A stretch of 64,000 bases of DNA from assembly GCA_032718865.1 (NCBI GenBank), contig JALUTQ010000030.1, positions 1,212,472-1,276,471 of the forward strand, given 5' to 3'. The DNA comes from Tilletia caries (Eukaryota; Basidiomycota; Exobasidiomycetes; Tilletiales; Tilletiaceae). How positions within the stretch are numbered: the stretch's first letter is position 1; each line of letters begins with the position of its first letter. Below, piece after piece: positions 19,315 through 30,212 of this stretch. The notes under the pieces are model-generated. The model was not told the DNA's origin. It worked only from the letters and a program-made list of their open reading frames with translations, and searched no databases. A program made the translations under genes and the position numbers.

Positions 19315-21343
19315 ATGTCATCGCGAGCCAACGACGCGCGCAACAACGACGACGAAGACGAGCAACCTCTGGTCCAGGTCTTCGGAGAACCGACATGTAC
19401 GCCTTTGGGTTGGGCCTTGCCCCCGGGACGAATGGTCGAAGCGGCAGAGCTTTCCATACGGCTTTTCAACGAAGGCCAGCCCGATGTCACCGCCCGGATC
19501 CACGCAATCTACACCATACATCTGGCGGAGGAGAAGAGCCCCCTTCCCGCGATCTACCGGAACCTAGAGGTCAGCACCGATCGTTTGGACGACAACCTCA
19601 GCGACGAGTTGATTTTGGTCCACAACCTCCTGCAAAACTGGAACGAGACCCACGAACGAATCGCTCGTGTCCCTTGGGATTCGGAGAGCGAAGACGGCAA
19701 CGAGGACGAAGACGGGGACGGAGCCGAGGCGCATCAGCCGTTCGTCAGGGTGCACAACGTACCCCAGAGTCATCAGGTCGGGCGGAGAAGCGACGCAAGG
19801 AGGACAGTCCTCCACCTCACCCCGCTTCGCCGGAAAAACGCGGCCGCGTCGACAACGAAGGCAGCCCACCCGCTCGCCCATCAGCCGGTCAGATGCGCGG
19901 ACCTACCGACGGCAAGCGGAAGGCGGTCTCAATCCTGAAGGGAGTCAGCAGCTCGGAGGGTACAGGCTCGCTGCGCCCGCCGAAGAGGACGGTCAAGAAG
20001 GTCGTCGACCTCGAGTTCGTTCACCTCTGGCTCCTCAGCAAGGAAGCGTGCCGTCGAGCGGCAGAGAAGGATACCGGCTTCAAAAAGCCGATGGGTTTCA
20101 CGTCCAACGGCACGTTCGTGGACGAGGACGAATCCCGACCCGACGGGTATATTCCCGAGGGCAATCTCGACTGGTTACTCTGGGGCCAGTGCACCACCAT
20201 GCGTGAGTATTCCCATTCCTTCCCTCCCTTTCCAGTTCCCGCCTCCTCCCATTGCAGCGGTGTCTACATACACCAATGCGGCTTTTAACCCATGTGGAGC
20301 GAAGCTGGCCGACGAGCCGTGGGTCAGTCAAAGCACCAGGAGTACTAGCCAAAGCGCTACGTGAGGGCCAGTCCAAGTACTGCGGGGAGTCCAAGTGTTC
20401 TCAGGGGGAAGAGGATGTGCCAAAGTGCATAGCACCAACGTGCATAGCGTCAAAGAACGCAGCGTCAAAGAACGCATCGCCAACGAGCGCACAGTCTTGG
20501 AGCTTGCTTCTTCCTCATGGCTCAACTGGTCATTGACTCCTCTCGCATTCTCGCATCAACGAAACGTTGGCGAAGTGATTGCTGACCGTCTTTTAATGTA
20601 ATGTCGTGAACCTACAAACAGAAGAAACCGTCATGGCCGAACACGGGGTAGACGCGGTAGTTCGGGAGATGTTCAAGGCCGCCCATTATGCCATCTATCA
20701 TCACCCTCTCGCCGAGTCACAGCGCGCTGCGCTTCAACGGTACTACGCCTGGAACAGGAAGACGTGGTGCGACAAATATCAGCTGATCTCGAGCACCGAG
20801 TCCGGCGATCCGATCTTCGATCTCGCGGTCGTCGACTCCAAAGATCTGGACGTCTACGTTCGCGAGGAAGAGCAAAGAGCTCGCGCGGAGAAGGACGCAA
20901 AGATGGCGGCGACCCAAGCCAAGATGGAGCAGATGATGGCGGCAGCGGCAGCTCGCAGGCAGTGCCGGCGCCGTCCCCGGCCTGGATGCCCGGCCCCTCC
21001 CAATCGTCGACGAAACAACGCCGAACAAAGACGCCCAGCAACCGTTCCTTTCGGATCGCCGGCGTCACGGTCTCCGGCCTGCGCCCTTTGTGGTGGACGA
21101 ACACGTCACGACGTTGCTCGCTGCAGCAAAACACACTTCGCAAAGGCAAGCTGCTCCGCCTACGAAGTCATCGTCCGACGCGACAAGGACGAAGGACCCC
21201 TCTTCTTCAAGGACACCGGCGCTCTTGTCTGCCTCAACTTCAACATCGGCCGGGTTTGCGCCAGCAAGTCATGCCCCGGTCATCGCTGCTCTCTCTGCGG
21301 CGTTTCGGCGCATGGAGCACAGGCTTGCGGGCGCTCCGAATGA
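19315..21343 (+). pseudogene. YR retroelement ORF1, Gag-like with zinc knuckle (interrupted)
   Basis: ATG at 19315 (MSSRANDARNNDDEDEQP) after a CT-rich leader. The first part is acidic (WDSESEDGNEDEDGDG). A frame change at about 19750-19790 leads to a basic segment (KRKAVSILKG, RTVKKVVDLEFVHLW) and DGYIPEGNLDWLLWGQC. A short intron fits at 20203-20257 (GTGAGTATTC ... ATTGCAG). 20290-20610 has short direct repeats (GCGTCAAAGAACGCA twice) and no clear frame; it may be a second intron ending CTACAAACAG. The last part (MAEHGVDAVVREMF ...) ends with two knuckles: C-X2-C-X5-H-X4-C and the classical CSLCGVSAHGAQAC. Role: binds element RNA. Confidence 0.6.
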
Positions 21344-23142
21344 GCTCCCTCCGCGGCCCTCTCCTCTCACGCTCAAGGCGGACGCATGGGCCAGCGTCCT
21401 GGATAGCCTTGGGCTCGGTGCTAGGTACGCCGACGTGGTCCAAGGACTACGCGAGGGGTTCGACTTCGAAATTCCTCGCATCATCCGAACGGTTATTGCC
21501 AACAACGCCCCGTCGGCGATTACCTATCGACAGGCGCTCAGCGAGATCGTTCTCAAAGAACGAAAACGAGGAGCCTACATTGGACCCTTCCAGCACGCAG
21601 CGGATGTCGAAGCTGTCTTACACAATTCCTTTCAGTCTATGCCCCTCACTCTCATTCCCAAACCCCCAAACAAATACAGGCTCATTCAAAACTTTTCTGC
21701 AAACGTTGGCACTTCTCAGTCGACCAACGAACTCATACCGCGGCCCTGGGCCACCACATGGTCCACCTTCCGTCAAGTGGTCGCCAACATCCTCGCTCTG
21801 CCTGCCGACTCTGAAGCTTGCACTCGAGATGTCGACTCCGCGTACCGGCTACTTCCAGTACACTCCTCTCAGTGGCCGGCCATGGTTCTTCGGACCGAAG
21901 AAGGTTTCTTCGTCGACACAAGGGTCTCCTTTGGCATCGGTCCAGGGACGGGGGGGGGTCTTCGGAAGGGTTGGTGAAGCCGCCCTCGACATCTTCCGCG
22001 CACGAGGATTCGGGCCTTTGGGGCGCTGGGTGGACGACATCCTCTTCTTCCGGGTCCGCGAGGGTCGCATCGCGGAGGTCAACGCTCAGCGTGCGGACCT
22101 TCACGAGCTCGTCGACACACAAGCCTTCTTTCGCCGCGGAGCAAAGTGGTGGGTCGATTTATCAGGAGGGAGGCACGACGAGTCCTACGAGTACGCGCTC
22201 CGACAGGCGACGGGATCTAGCCGTACCGATGGCTGGCATTACGGCGACGAGGAGATCAAGACCTTGGCCGAAGAGCTCGGTCTTCCCCTCCACAAGCCAA
22301 CGCAGTGGTCTTCAATCTTCTCATACGCAGGATACACATTCAACATCTCGGCCCGCCAAGCGGGTCTGCCGGCTTCCAAGGTCCGCACCTACCTCGCAGA
22401 CGTCGACCTCTGGCTCTCTCGGCCTACCCACCGACTGGAAGACGCGCAGCGTCTCCTTGGCCGACTCCTACACACTTCCCCAGTCGTCGTCGACGCTCCT
22501 CGCCACCTTACGCGACTCATTGGCTTCGTCAACGTGGCCGTTAAAAGCGGAGCACACCCGCGCTCGGAGCGTCATGGGGGTTCCGCCCTGGAAGAGGACA
22601 TCCGGTGGTGGAGGACCAACCTCGGCGGCAGCGGTGAGATATGGCGGTCCATCAAACAATACACCCCCAGGGACATCAACCTCTTTGTCGACGCATCGTC
22701 AGATTGGGGCGTTGGTGTCTGGTGGAACGGGCAGAGTGCCTCGTATCGCTTGCGTCCAGACTGGCGATCACGTGGAGAAGGACGAGATATACAGTTTGCC
22801 GAGGCCCTGGCAATCGAGATCGGTCTCCTCCATGTCCTCTCTACGGGCATCAGATCCGCAGCCCTTATCGTCTACACCGACAACACCGGAGTTCAATTCG
22901 GAGTACCGCGCGGGCGAATGCGGAACGCGGCCGCAACGACCGTCATCGAGCGCATTCACGCTCTCCAGGTCAAGCATGACATTCTCGTTCACACAAAGCG
23001 GGTCACATCCGCTGACAACCCTGCGGATGAGCCCAGTCGTGGAGTCATCCAACAGCCACTTCTTCCCTCCATCGTCCTCCCAGAACACGTGGCCTCCGAG
23101 CTCTGTGGCCCACAGTCGACGGCGCGGTCGTCAGGAAGATGA
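21090..23142 (+). pseudogene. YR retroelement reverse transcriptase-RNase H (frameshift in a G9 tract)
   Basis: Fingers and palm in the first frame: MPLTLIPKPPNKYRLIQNFS, then TRDVDSAYRLLPV with the first catalytic Asp. After G9 (21950-21958) the next frame continues with GRWVDDILFF (catalytic VDD), a thumb, and a DIRS-type RNase H: FVDASSDWGVGVWW, the Glu in IQFAEALAIEIG, YTDNTGV and SADNPADEPSRG. The stop at 23142 overlaps the recombinase ORF. The part of the second frame before 21950 is a shadow of ORF1. One base more or less in the G tract would restore the frame. Confidence 0.85.
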
Positions 23143-24445
23143 CGACAATGTATCGTCAGTCCCCGTCCAGCGATCCGTCCAGACCGGCCGCTCTCAAGCT
23201 CTGCGGCCGTCCATAGTGGCGTTGCGGTCGGCGCGGAGTAAACCTCCCCCAGTCTCCGTCCCCACTCCTCTTCCTCCTTCAGCGGCTGAGAACCGGCGTC
23301 GCTTCACACCCAACGCGTTGAAGCCTGCCTCATCGTCTCTGCGACCGGAGGTGCTGGCCACACAGCGCCTGATCCGGTGGCGGCCAATAACGGCACTGAC
23401 AGGAAAGCATCTGTCCTCCGAAGAGATCGCGGTGGTCGGCAGTGCCCTTGCTGCTTCGTACAGCGAAGACACCTTGGGGTCTTACGGCACGGGTCTGGCG
23501 CGTTGGCACTTGTGGTGCGACGAACGGGAGGCCCCAGAACAGCTTCGTTGTCCCGCACCCGCCGAACTACTCGAATGCTTCATCGTCCAGCATGCAGGCA
23601 AATTTTCCTCCGACACCATAGGCACGTGGTTGTCTGGGTTGCGGGCGTGGCATAGGATATGGCGACAAACGTGGCCTGCAGGTGATTTGCGCCGCACCGA
23701 ACTCATACGGTACGCAACTCTGAACACCCCTTCCAGCAGCCGCAAGCCCGCTCGTCCTCCGGTGACACTCGAGTGGCTGTCTTCTATCCTTCAAGTGGTG
23801 AAGCTGGACAGTCCTGGAGACGTCGCAACGGCTGCGGCAGCATCGGTCGCGTTCTGGGGCCTGTTGCGGTTGGGCGAAGCGACATGCTCGCGAAAGGGGT
23901 TTGATCCGCGCAAGGACATCTCGCGGACCGGTGTGGCCTTTGCTTCCAGCTACGGTGGATCGTTCACGGCAACGCTCTCGCTTCCGTTCACCAAGACCAA
24001 TCCTCACGGCGAACGCGTCGTTCTCACCAAGCGACCGGCTACGGTCGATCCTTTGCGATGGCTTCAATTTCATCTCGCTCTCAACATAGTTCGAGACGAC
24101 GCCGCTCACAGCCTCTTTGCCTTCAAGCGAGGAAGTGGCGTGACGGAAATGCGGCGCGCTACGCTCACAAGTCGCCTTCAAATCTTGTCCCGCCGAGCCA
24201 AACTTGAGGCCATCGACGGTCATAGCTTCCGAATTGGCGGGTGCACTGAATTGTTGCGCGCCGGGAATGCATTCGACGATGTGCGAGTCCACGGCCGTTG
24301 GTCAAGTGAGGCGTGGAAACGCTACGTCCGGGACCATGCAGAGATCATGGCACCGCGGCTACACCTGGACGACGCGGCGTTGAACCGCCTCGCCGCCGCC
24401 GAACGGGGGTCGAACGTGGGTCCGCGCGCCGACGGTGCCGGCTAA
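23027..24445 (+). CDS. YR retroelement tyrosine recombinase
   Basis: 472 residues from ATG 23027 if that start is used; the frame is open further upstream but that part is a shadow of RT. It overlaps the RT ORF by 116 bp, as in other YR elements. N-terminal SAM-like helices (LGSYGTGLARWHLWCDE, TIGTWLSGLRAWHR). Catalytic domain: Arg in AFWGLLRLGEA, H-X2-R in GHSFRIGG, His/Trp in VHGRWSS and the nucleophile Tyr in WKRYVRDHAE. All core residues are present. It would join circular element DNA to the chromosome instead of an integrase. Its open state contrasts with the broken ORF1 and RT. No methyltransferase or hydrolase ORF seen, which separates it from classical DIRS1. Confidence 0.85.
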   Translation: MSPVVESSNSHFFPPSSSQNTWPPSSVAHSRRRGRQEDDDNVSSVPVQRSVQTGRSQALRPSIVALRSARSKPPPVSVPTPLPPSAAENRRRFTPNALKPASSSLRPEVLATQRLIRWRPITALTGKHLSSEEIAVVGSALAASYSEDTLGSYGTGLARWHLWCDEREAPEQLRCPAPAELLECFIVQHAGKFSSDTIGTWLSGLRAWHRIWRQTWPAGDLRRTELIRYATLNTPSSSRKPARPPVTLEWLSSILQVVKLDSPGDVATAAAASVAFWGLLRLGEATCSRKGFDPRKDISRTGVAFASSYGGSFTATLSLPFTKTNPHGERVVLTKRPATVDPLRWLQFHLALNIVRDDAAHSLFAFKRGSGVTEMRRATLTSRLQILSRRAKLEAIDGHSFRIGGCTELLRAGNAFDDVRVHGRWSSEAWKRYVRDHAEIMAPRLHLDDAALNRLAAAERGSNVGPRADGAG

Positions 24446-24826
24446 CCATCTTGGTGCTCGGGAGGGCGACCCACGATCGCACTCGGCACGAACGTAATCG
24501 AGCCCGCGCCCACCCACCTGGGGTGGGTCTTTCCCATGTTCCTTCATGGTTGCTATCAGACTGAAGCCACCTGGGAGACTGCGGGTGTGCAGCTGTTTTT
24601 GTGTATCCGCTGTGTATTTTCTATGGATCAGTGCACGAAATGTCGCCGATCTGCACGCATCACGAGTGCACGACACGCATCACATGCATAACATTCATGA
24701 CATCCGTGCGTGACATGCGTGAAATGCGTGCGTGACATGAATGAATGACATGAATGACATGAACTCGTGCTTCGAGTCGGCTGTCGTGCAGTCGTGACAG
24801 CGTGACATGCATTACTCTCTGCTGCC

Positions 24827-24997
24827 CGCTGGCCTCTGGGTGAGAGATGAGAAATGCGTGCCCCGTTTGAATTACGGCTACCACACTACTCGCTTCCCAC
24901 CATCTCATTCCCCCTCTGGCCTCTGCCTGGAAGATGAGAAATGCATACTCCGCTTGACTTACGGCTAACGTGCTCGCTTACCATCGTCTCATTCCTT
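24827..24997 (+). repeat. Tandem duplication, two copies of about 84 bp
   Basis: Both copies contain CTGGCCTCTG, GATGAGAAATGC, CCGYTTGA.TTACGGCTA, CTCGCTT and TCTCATTCC in the same order, with about 20% differences. Confidence 0.7.
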
Positions 24998-25260
24998 CTC
25001 AGAAAGGGTGACATGACAAGTGTGGCCGGGGCGTTGGCGTCGCCGCGTTCTCATCTTCCCAAGGGCCTCGAAAATTTTTCTTCTCTTCCTGCTTCTTCTC
25101 TCTCCCTGCTCTTCCTTCTTCCCTCCCACCACCATCCTTCTCCTCTCCCACCATCATCTCTTCTCCCCCCACCAGAATCGCCACAGCACCCACACAGTCC
25201 ACATCACATCAAGATCAAGGCGATCAGCAGCTTCAGGTGAGTTCTGCCCCCTTCTCCCCT

Positions 25261-25364
25261 CTGCCTCTGCCTCTGCCTCTGCCTCTGCCTCTGCCTCTGC
25301 CTCTGCCTCTGCCTCTGCCTCTGCCTCTGCCTCTGCCTCTGCCTCTGCCTCTGCCTCTGCCTCT
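25261..25364 (+). repeat. Hexanucleotide microsatellite (CTGCCT)n, about 17 copies
   Basis: Uninterrupted CTGCCT repeat following a GTGAGT site. Confidence 0.95.
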
Positions 25365-25959
25365 CGCGCGTTACGCCTATGTCCTCACCTGGGCACGCGC
25401 GCTTTCTTTCTTCCCTGTCTCTCTCTCTCTCTCTGAGTCTCTGCAGACCTCTCTCCCTTTCTCTCTCCCTCTTTCTCTGCAGCCCTCTCTTTTTCTCTCT
25501 CTCGCAGTGACGGCGACATCAGGACCAGCCAGCGGGTAAGTCTGACATTGTCTCCTCTCCCACGTTCGTCCCATCCATCCGTGCGACTGTACGAGCTGAC
25601 CCGCTTCTGCCGTTGTCGTTCCTCTGCAGTTTGCTTCCCCTCCACCAGCTCCAGCCAACGTCTCTCCCCGCAGCAGCCTCGGTCCTCTCGCCTCCAGGTC
25701 TTCTTCTTCCCGTCAGTCCTGCATCCCCTTCCCAACAACTGCTGCTGCTGGTGCTGCTGCTGATCCTCTGACTCCGTGCTGACTCTGTTTCCTCCTCCTT
25801 CGATGCACTGCAGCACTTGGTCACTGCCCCTGCCCCGACCCCCCTCCACCTCCGCAGGCCCGTCGAGCACCGCAGCTCACTTGTTAGGCTTCCCAGTCCG
25901 AGAAATACACTCATTGATCCCTGCTATGCCTGTCTGATTCCTGTGCGTGAGTTAATGGT

Positions 25960-26246
25960 ACACTAATGACACACATACGATACACGAGTGTGTATGGTCC
26001 GTGTATCCCGAGCGCACAATCACAGCGGCACGACACACGCGCGTGTACGTCCCGTGAATTTTTGGCACACGGCCGTGTACTGCCTGTGTATCGACGATCC
26101 ACGACCGTGTACTATATGTGTATGATGATCCACAGGCGTGTAGCACATACACGCACGATACACACATGGCACACAAAGCTGTGGATCCTCCGTGGTTGAA
26201 ACCTGATTTTTGTGTCCAATGTGTATCGTGCGTGTGTCAAGAAGAG
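25960..26246. repeat. Subterminal GTGTA/TACAC-rich region
   Basis: At least ten GTGTA or TACAC motifs in both orientations, several as CCGTGTA or CGTGTA, next to the right inverted repeat. Resembles clustered recombinase or transposase binding sites; inference only. Confidence 0.4.
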
Positions 26247-26280
26247 GATACACGGGGGATCCATATTAATATTTACTGAG
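26247..26280 (-). repeat. Right outer inverted repeat
   Basis: Reverse complement reads CTCAGTAAATATTAATATGG and then ATCCCCCGTGTATC; pairs with 11923-11956. Confidence 0.55.
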
Positions 26281-26984
26281 ACGCACACGCCAAGGCTGGA
26301 CGCAGTGGATCATAGCGAATGGGCGTAGAACAGCACTCGAACGGCTTCGCTTAGAGCTACGAACGGCAACCAACGCAAGGCTGTCCCAACACACCGAGTG
26401 AACATTCAATTGCAAGCTCAAGTGAATAAGCAGCATTGTGATTCGTGGCATTGGGGGACAAACATGGAGATGGAGGAGAGGACACGGGAACAGGGAAGGA
26501 GATTTGGTGGGAAGAACGCAGAACGTCTCGGTGGGGAGCAAGGGAGCAAGGGAGCAAGGGAGCAAGGGAGCAAGGGAGCAAGGGAGCAAGGGAGCAAGGG
26601 AGGGAGCGAGGGAGCGAGCGAGGAAGGTGCAGCAACTGGAGCTTGAAGGACTGGGAGCAACGTCAAAGAATGGATGAGCACACATGTAAGCGCATGTGTA
26701 GAGACTACGACTTCTTACTGCGTACTCACCGGCGACGAGCGGGGCGTCAACCGTGATGGACATAGATGGCGGCGGCAGCCCATGGTGGATAGCGTGCGCA
26801 GAGTGATTGGTGGCTCGTCGTTGTCGAAACCGCCAAGGTCGAGCTCGGCCTGAGCAGCAATAGAGCTCGTAACTGCGACACTCATCCAAGGGATGAGGCC
26901 GTCTTGTCACTGCAAGGTCATCAAGTACGGAACGTCAGCAATCAGAATACGGTGCTGAGACCTGGGTGGCAGTGTACAAGGACC
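26281..26984. other. Interval between YR element and palindrome, no gene supported
   Basis: Contains the octamer repeat at 26535-26598. Open frames here are repeat-driven or short. Confidence 0.5.
26535..26598 (+). repeat. Octanucleotide repeat (GGAGCAAG)8
   Basis: Eight perfect copies, then degenerate GGGAGCGA copies to about 26625. A minus-strand frame of Leu/Ala/Pro/Ser repeats here is a by-product. Confidence 0.93.
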
Positions 26985-27159
26985 TGTACTCACCCCTGTC
27001 CGTATACGTAAAGGTGGCAGCGAGCTCGTCCGTAAATATGATCCTTGCGCTTTACCGAACGTTGCTGGTCGATGCCCTAGCCGCTCTTGATGACGATCAT
27101 TGGACCTGGTATCGACGATGCTGAGAAGGGTAGAAGGAGACAGCAGAGGAGGAGAAGGT

Positions 27160-27660
27160 GAGCGCACCTCTGCCAGATGTTGATATGCGGCTCGGATGGA
27201 CTCCCCTTCGTGAGCTTGATCGCCTGGCTTGCTAGACCTCGATAGGCAGTCAGCTTCGAAGCCTCGCCCTTGATGACCGATGGGGCGTCGGTCCACCTTC
27301 CGTCGCAGCAGCATATCCGCGACCAGCACGCAGCTGCGGTAAGAAAAGGGGGAAAGGGATAACAGAATGTCAGCGCTAACTCCAGAGGGGCAGCAATGCG
27401 ACACGCTCACCGGGCTTGATGACCGAGTCATCCGAAGGACGCCGTTGTAGCACTCGTGCTGATTGAAACCTGAGACCTAGAGACCGGCAGGAAGAGGATG
27501 GGAGTAGGTACGTGAGTGCTGCTGACGCTCACCGTCGTTGATGAGGGCGAGGTAGGCGAGGAAGGCAAGGATACGAGACTGATGGCACGAGGACGGGGAC
27601 GAGGAGGTGATGGTGGTGATCGTGGCGAAGTCGGCATTGAGGACTCTGTAGACTAACGAT
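27160..27660 (-). other. Possible further exons of the palindrome gene family, left arm
   Basis: Frames between splice-like sites encode SCVLVADMLLRRKVDRRPIG, matched in the right arm by SCALAAEMLLRRKVDRRPID. Changes between the arms keep this reading frame. Could be later exons of the small Cys/His gene or a separate gene. Confidence 0.3.
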
Positions 27661-27844
27661 AGAACAAGTCAGTATACAAGCGATGATCTCAAGACACTCA
27701 CACAACAGGCACGAGGGGCAATGTGTCCGTAGACGAACGCGATTGAATGGCTCTGGGGTGACACTAGCACAAATACACGGAGGGGGAAGAAAGAGAGAGA
27801 GAGAGAGAGAAATGGTTACGAAGGAGGACGACGGCAGTGCGAAA

Positions 27845-28391
27845 TTAGGTGGGTACGAGGCCGTCCGAAACGGAGTACTGACGTGGGTATATCTGGTAAG
27901 GCAGAGGGACCAAGAACAGGCCAATTAAATAGAGATCAGCTTGGAGACAAGTCCATGACGGAATGAGGAGGAGGAGGAGGAGGAGGAGGAGGAGGAGGAG
28001 GAGGAAAAGAGACTCACCATTCCTTGTTGGACCGGACCGAACGAGGAGAAGAGAGCGCAGTGGTGGATGCGTGAGGATGTCACCGCTATAAATCACGAAC
28101 AATCACAAAGTAAAGCAAGCCATGTCAGTGATGCGCCCAAGAGAGAGAGTGTGCGTGTGAGAATGTACGAAAGAGGAAGAGACTCACCTCACTACCGCGG
28201 CTGCTGGACGGCGAGGAGCGCAGAGCTTCGACGCACTCGAAGCAGAGCGGAGCCGTCGCTACGATGCTGTGGTCGATGAATGAGCCGCCACAGCGGCGGT
28301 GGTCGGCGCAGGTGACCAGCCTTGTCCGGTGGTGTGTTGGTCGCTCTGCGCACCGTCGGCAGAGGAACCATTCGACGACTGAGCGACACAT
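27845..28391 (-). CDS. Small Cys/His-rich protein, left-arm copy
   Basis: Exons 28193-28391, 28018-28085 and 27845-27892 join to 104 residues, mirror image of the gene at 30213-30760 with the same splice sites and the same protein as far as I can read. It starts MCRSVVEWFLCRRCAERP. See the right-arm copy for the motif description. Confidence 0.5.
27966..28002 (+). repeat. GGA trinucleotide repeat, about 12 copies
   Basis: Lies in the second intron of the small Cys/His gene; matches the CCT tract at 30602-30640. Confidence 0.93.
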
Positions 28392-28782
28392 CTTGTCTTG
28401 CCGTGAGGAGAGAAAAGAGGGAAAGGAGATGAGACCAGATTGACTCGGGACTACTTATATGTATTTCATGACACATAGCTACATAGCTAGATCCAAGTGA
28501 GCAGAACGCTGGGGAAAGGAATGGAATGATTTCACCGTGACAGACCTTTCCCAGGCAGTCAGGAGATACCCTGCCGGTTGTCGATGCACACAGCCCGAGG
28601 TCCTCGACCCCGCTCGCACAATGATCTCCTGCAGGACAATGCTGAATTCTTGTTCGCGCCTTGCTGCCTCCTCCTCGCATCGAGGCCTCGGCTAACAGTC
28701 TTCGAAGGCAGAAGGACGGGAGTAGAGCAGAGGAGAGGGCCTTATCTCCATTACGGGATGGGGGAAGAGACCGACAGGACGC

Positions 28783-29824
28783 AACAAAAAGGACGAGTAG
28801 AACAAGGATTAGCCAGTCAGCGCGATGGAAAGTGATGAATAGGAAGCTGCGCGTCAGCTCAATTCCAAAACTGTAACTTGTTCTTTGTCCTGAAGCAGGA
28901 GGCGAGGAAGCGCATTGTTACAGCTGGAGAGGAGGATGGCGCAAGGATCGAGGAGAGGGGAACGTGCTCCCTCGCACACCGCTCTACATACCGGCAGCGG
29001 GAGCGATGGAGGAATTAAGTGAGCTGGGAGGATGAGCAGGTGATGGGAGGACGATCCACGCTGACGCGTGACTGCGGCGACTCATTCTCAACCTTTGTTC
29101 CCGTTCTTTGTTCAGGGCGTTGCTGAATGCTTTGTTGGGACGGACTGTCACATGCCACCATAGGAGGCCCTGGCTCCGAACCTTACCGAGTCGACGAAAC
29201 AAACGAAGTGGAGATGACAACGAGCGAGTGCTTTCCTGCTTCCCGAACTTGAAAGAGCACCTCGAAGCGATATCCGAAAACTCGTCACACTTCCTCCCTT
29301 GCACCTTAACGTTCCCTTTGTTAAGGGGATTGCCGACCCGGCGACTTCGCTCTGACCAGATCGACCTGATCCGTGAAAGCGTCAATTTGAGCGTCAGATC
29401 TCCGAATGATGCCGTCCATGAACACCGCCTTGGCTTCGGCCACTTGAATGGGGACGGCTGCAGCGTTGCATAGACCCAGTTTGACGGTGCAGAGGAAATG
29501 GCGAGCACTGCCCCTTCGACGATGCGTTGACGATGTATTCCTTTGTTTGGTGCTGAATTCGGGTCTAACGCTAACAAACAGACCCAGCATCCTGCCCCAC
29601 ACAAATTAAATCCCAGCTCCCTTTGTTCGTTATCCTTTGTGTCGCACGCTACTCCTGCCAGAGAGCGGCAGCAGACGCGCAGACCTGCTTACTGTCAGGA
29701 ACGCGCCGTACTGCCTTGAGCGCCTGGCGAGCGTTGAGCATCGATGCTGCGATGAGAGCAGGGCGTGACATGGTCAGAGAGGCGCTATATCAGTGCATGT
29801 CGACGTGGTCATACACTTTATGTT
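28783..29824. other. Spacer of the palindrome, one unassigned frame
   Basis: A minus-strand frame of 93 codons (29321-29602) encodes FLCTVKLGLCNAAAVPIQVA and QIDAFTDQVDLVRAKSP and has coding-like codon use. It ends at TAA next to a GTTCCCTTTGTTAAGG motif. The overlapping 206-codon frame (28984-29604) is less convincing. Family not recognised; perhaps a gene or transposon remnant. Confidence 0.25.
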
Positions 29825-30212
29825 CGTCGTGCCGGTCTCTTCCCCCATCCCGTAATGGAGATAAGCCCCTCTCCTCTGCTCTACTCCCGTCCTTCTGGCT
29901 TCGCAGACTGTTAGCCGAGGCCTCGATGCGAGGAGGAGGCAGCAAGGCGCGGACAGGAATTCATTGTCCTGAAGGGGATCATTGTGCGAGTGGGGTCGAG
30001 GACCTCGGGCTGCGTGCATCGACAACCGGGAGGGTATCTCCTGACTGCCTGGGAATGGTCTATCACGGTGAAATCATTCCATTCCCTTCCCCAGCGTTCT
30101 GCTCACTTGGATCTAGCTAAGGTAGCTATGTGTCATGAAATACATATAAGTAGTCCCGAGTCAATCTGGTCTCATCTCCTTTCCCTCTTTTCTCTCCTCA
30201 CGGCAAGACAAG

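Larger units (their letters stand above)
24446..26246 (+). other. 3' part of the YR element, no gene supported
   Basis: Contains the hairpin ACCCACC-TGG-GGTGGGT (24512-24528), ATGACATGAATGACATG-type repeats (24690-24770), an 84-bp tandem duplication, a CT-rich promoter-like stretch (25050-25200), splice-like sites (GTGAGT at 25236, GTAAGT at about 25535, CTGCAG at about 25629) and a GTGTA-rich end. The splice-like sites suggest a transcript, but no protein frame is continuous. Confidence 0.35.
11923..26280 (+). mobile_element. YR retroelement (DIRS/Ngaro-like) with outer inverted repeats, interrupted by a gypsy element
   Basis: Candidate boundaries are an imperfect 34-bp inverted repeat, CTCAGTAAA...GGATCCCC.GTGTATC (11923-11956, and reverse complement 26247-26280; 30 of 34 positions agree by eye). 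A direct 9-mer CGCACACGC lies just outside (11911-11919, 26282-26290). Removing the gypsy insertion leaves about 7.3 kb: leader, Gag-like ORF, RT-RNase H and tyrosine recombinase on the plus strand, then a 1.8-kb tail with tandem repeats. YR retroelements integrate by recombination and normally make no target duplication, so the 9-mer may be chance, or the inverted repeat may belong to an older host transposon. Confidence 0.5.
26985..28782 (-). repeat. Left arm of a 4.6-kb palindrome
   Basis: Inverted copy of 29825-31630. The inner part (about 27690-28780) is nearly identical to its partner apart from short indels in GGA and GA tracts and some scattered changes close to the spacer. The outer part (about 26985-27600) is roughly 75% similar by eye. 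Spacer 28783-29824. Confidence 0.85.

Noticed and set aside
20764..21950. First part of the 792-codon frame, and 21818-23026 of the 875-codon frame
   Set aside because: They overlap clear Gag and RT frames and look like shadows; only the later parts carry RT-RNase H and recombinase motifs.
24512..24528. Perfect 7-bp stem hairpin as a terminator
   Set aside because: Rho-independent terminators do not apply in a fungus, and no T tract follows.
26398..26756. Leu/Ala/Pro/Ser or Gly/Lys/Gln repeat proteins over the octamer repeat
   Set aside because: Open in several frames on both strands only because an 8-bp repeat without stops is open in all frames.
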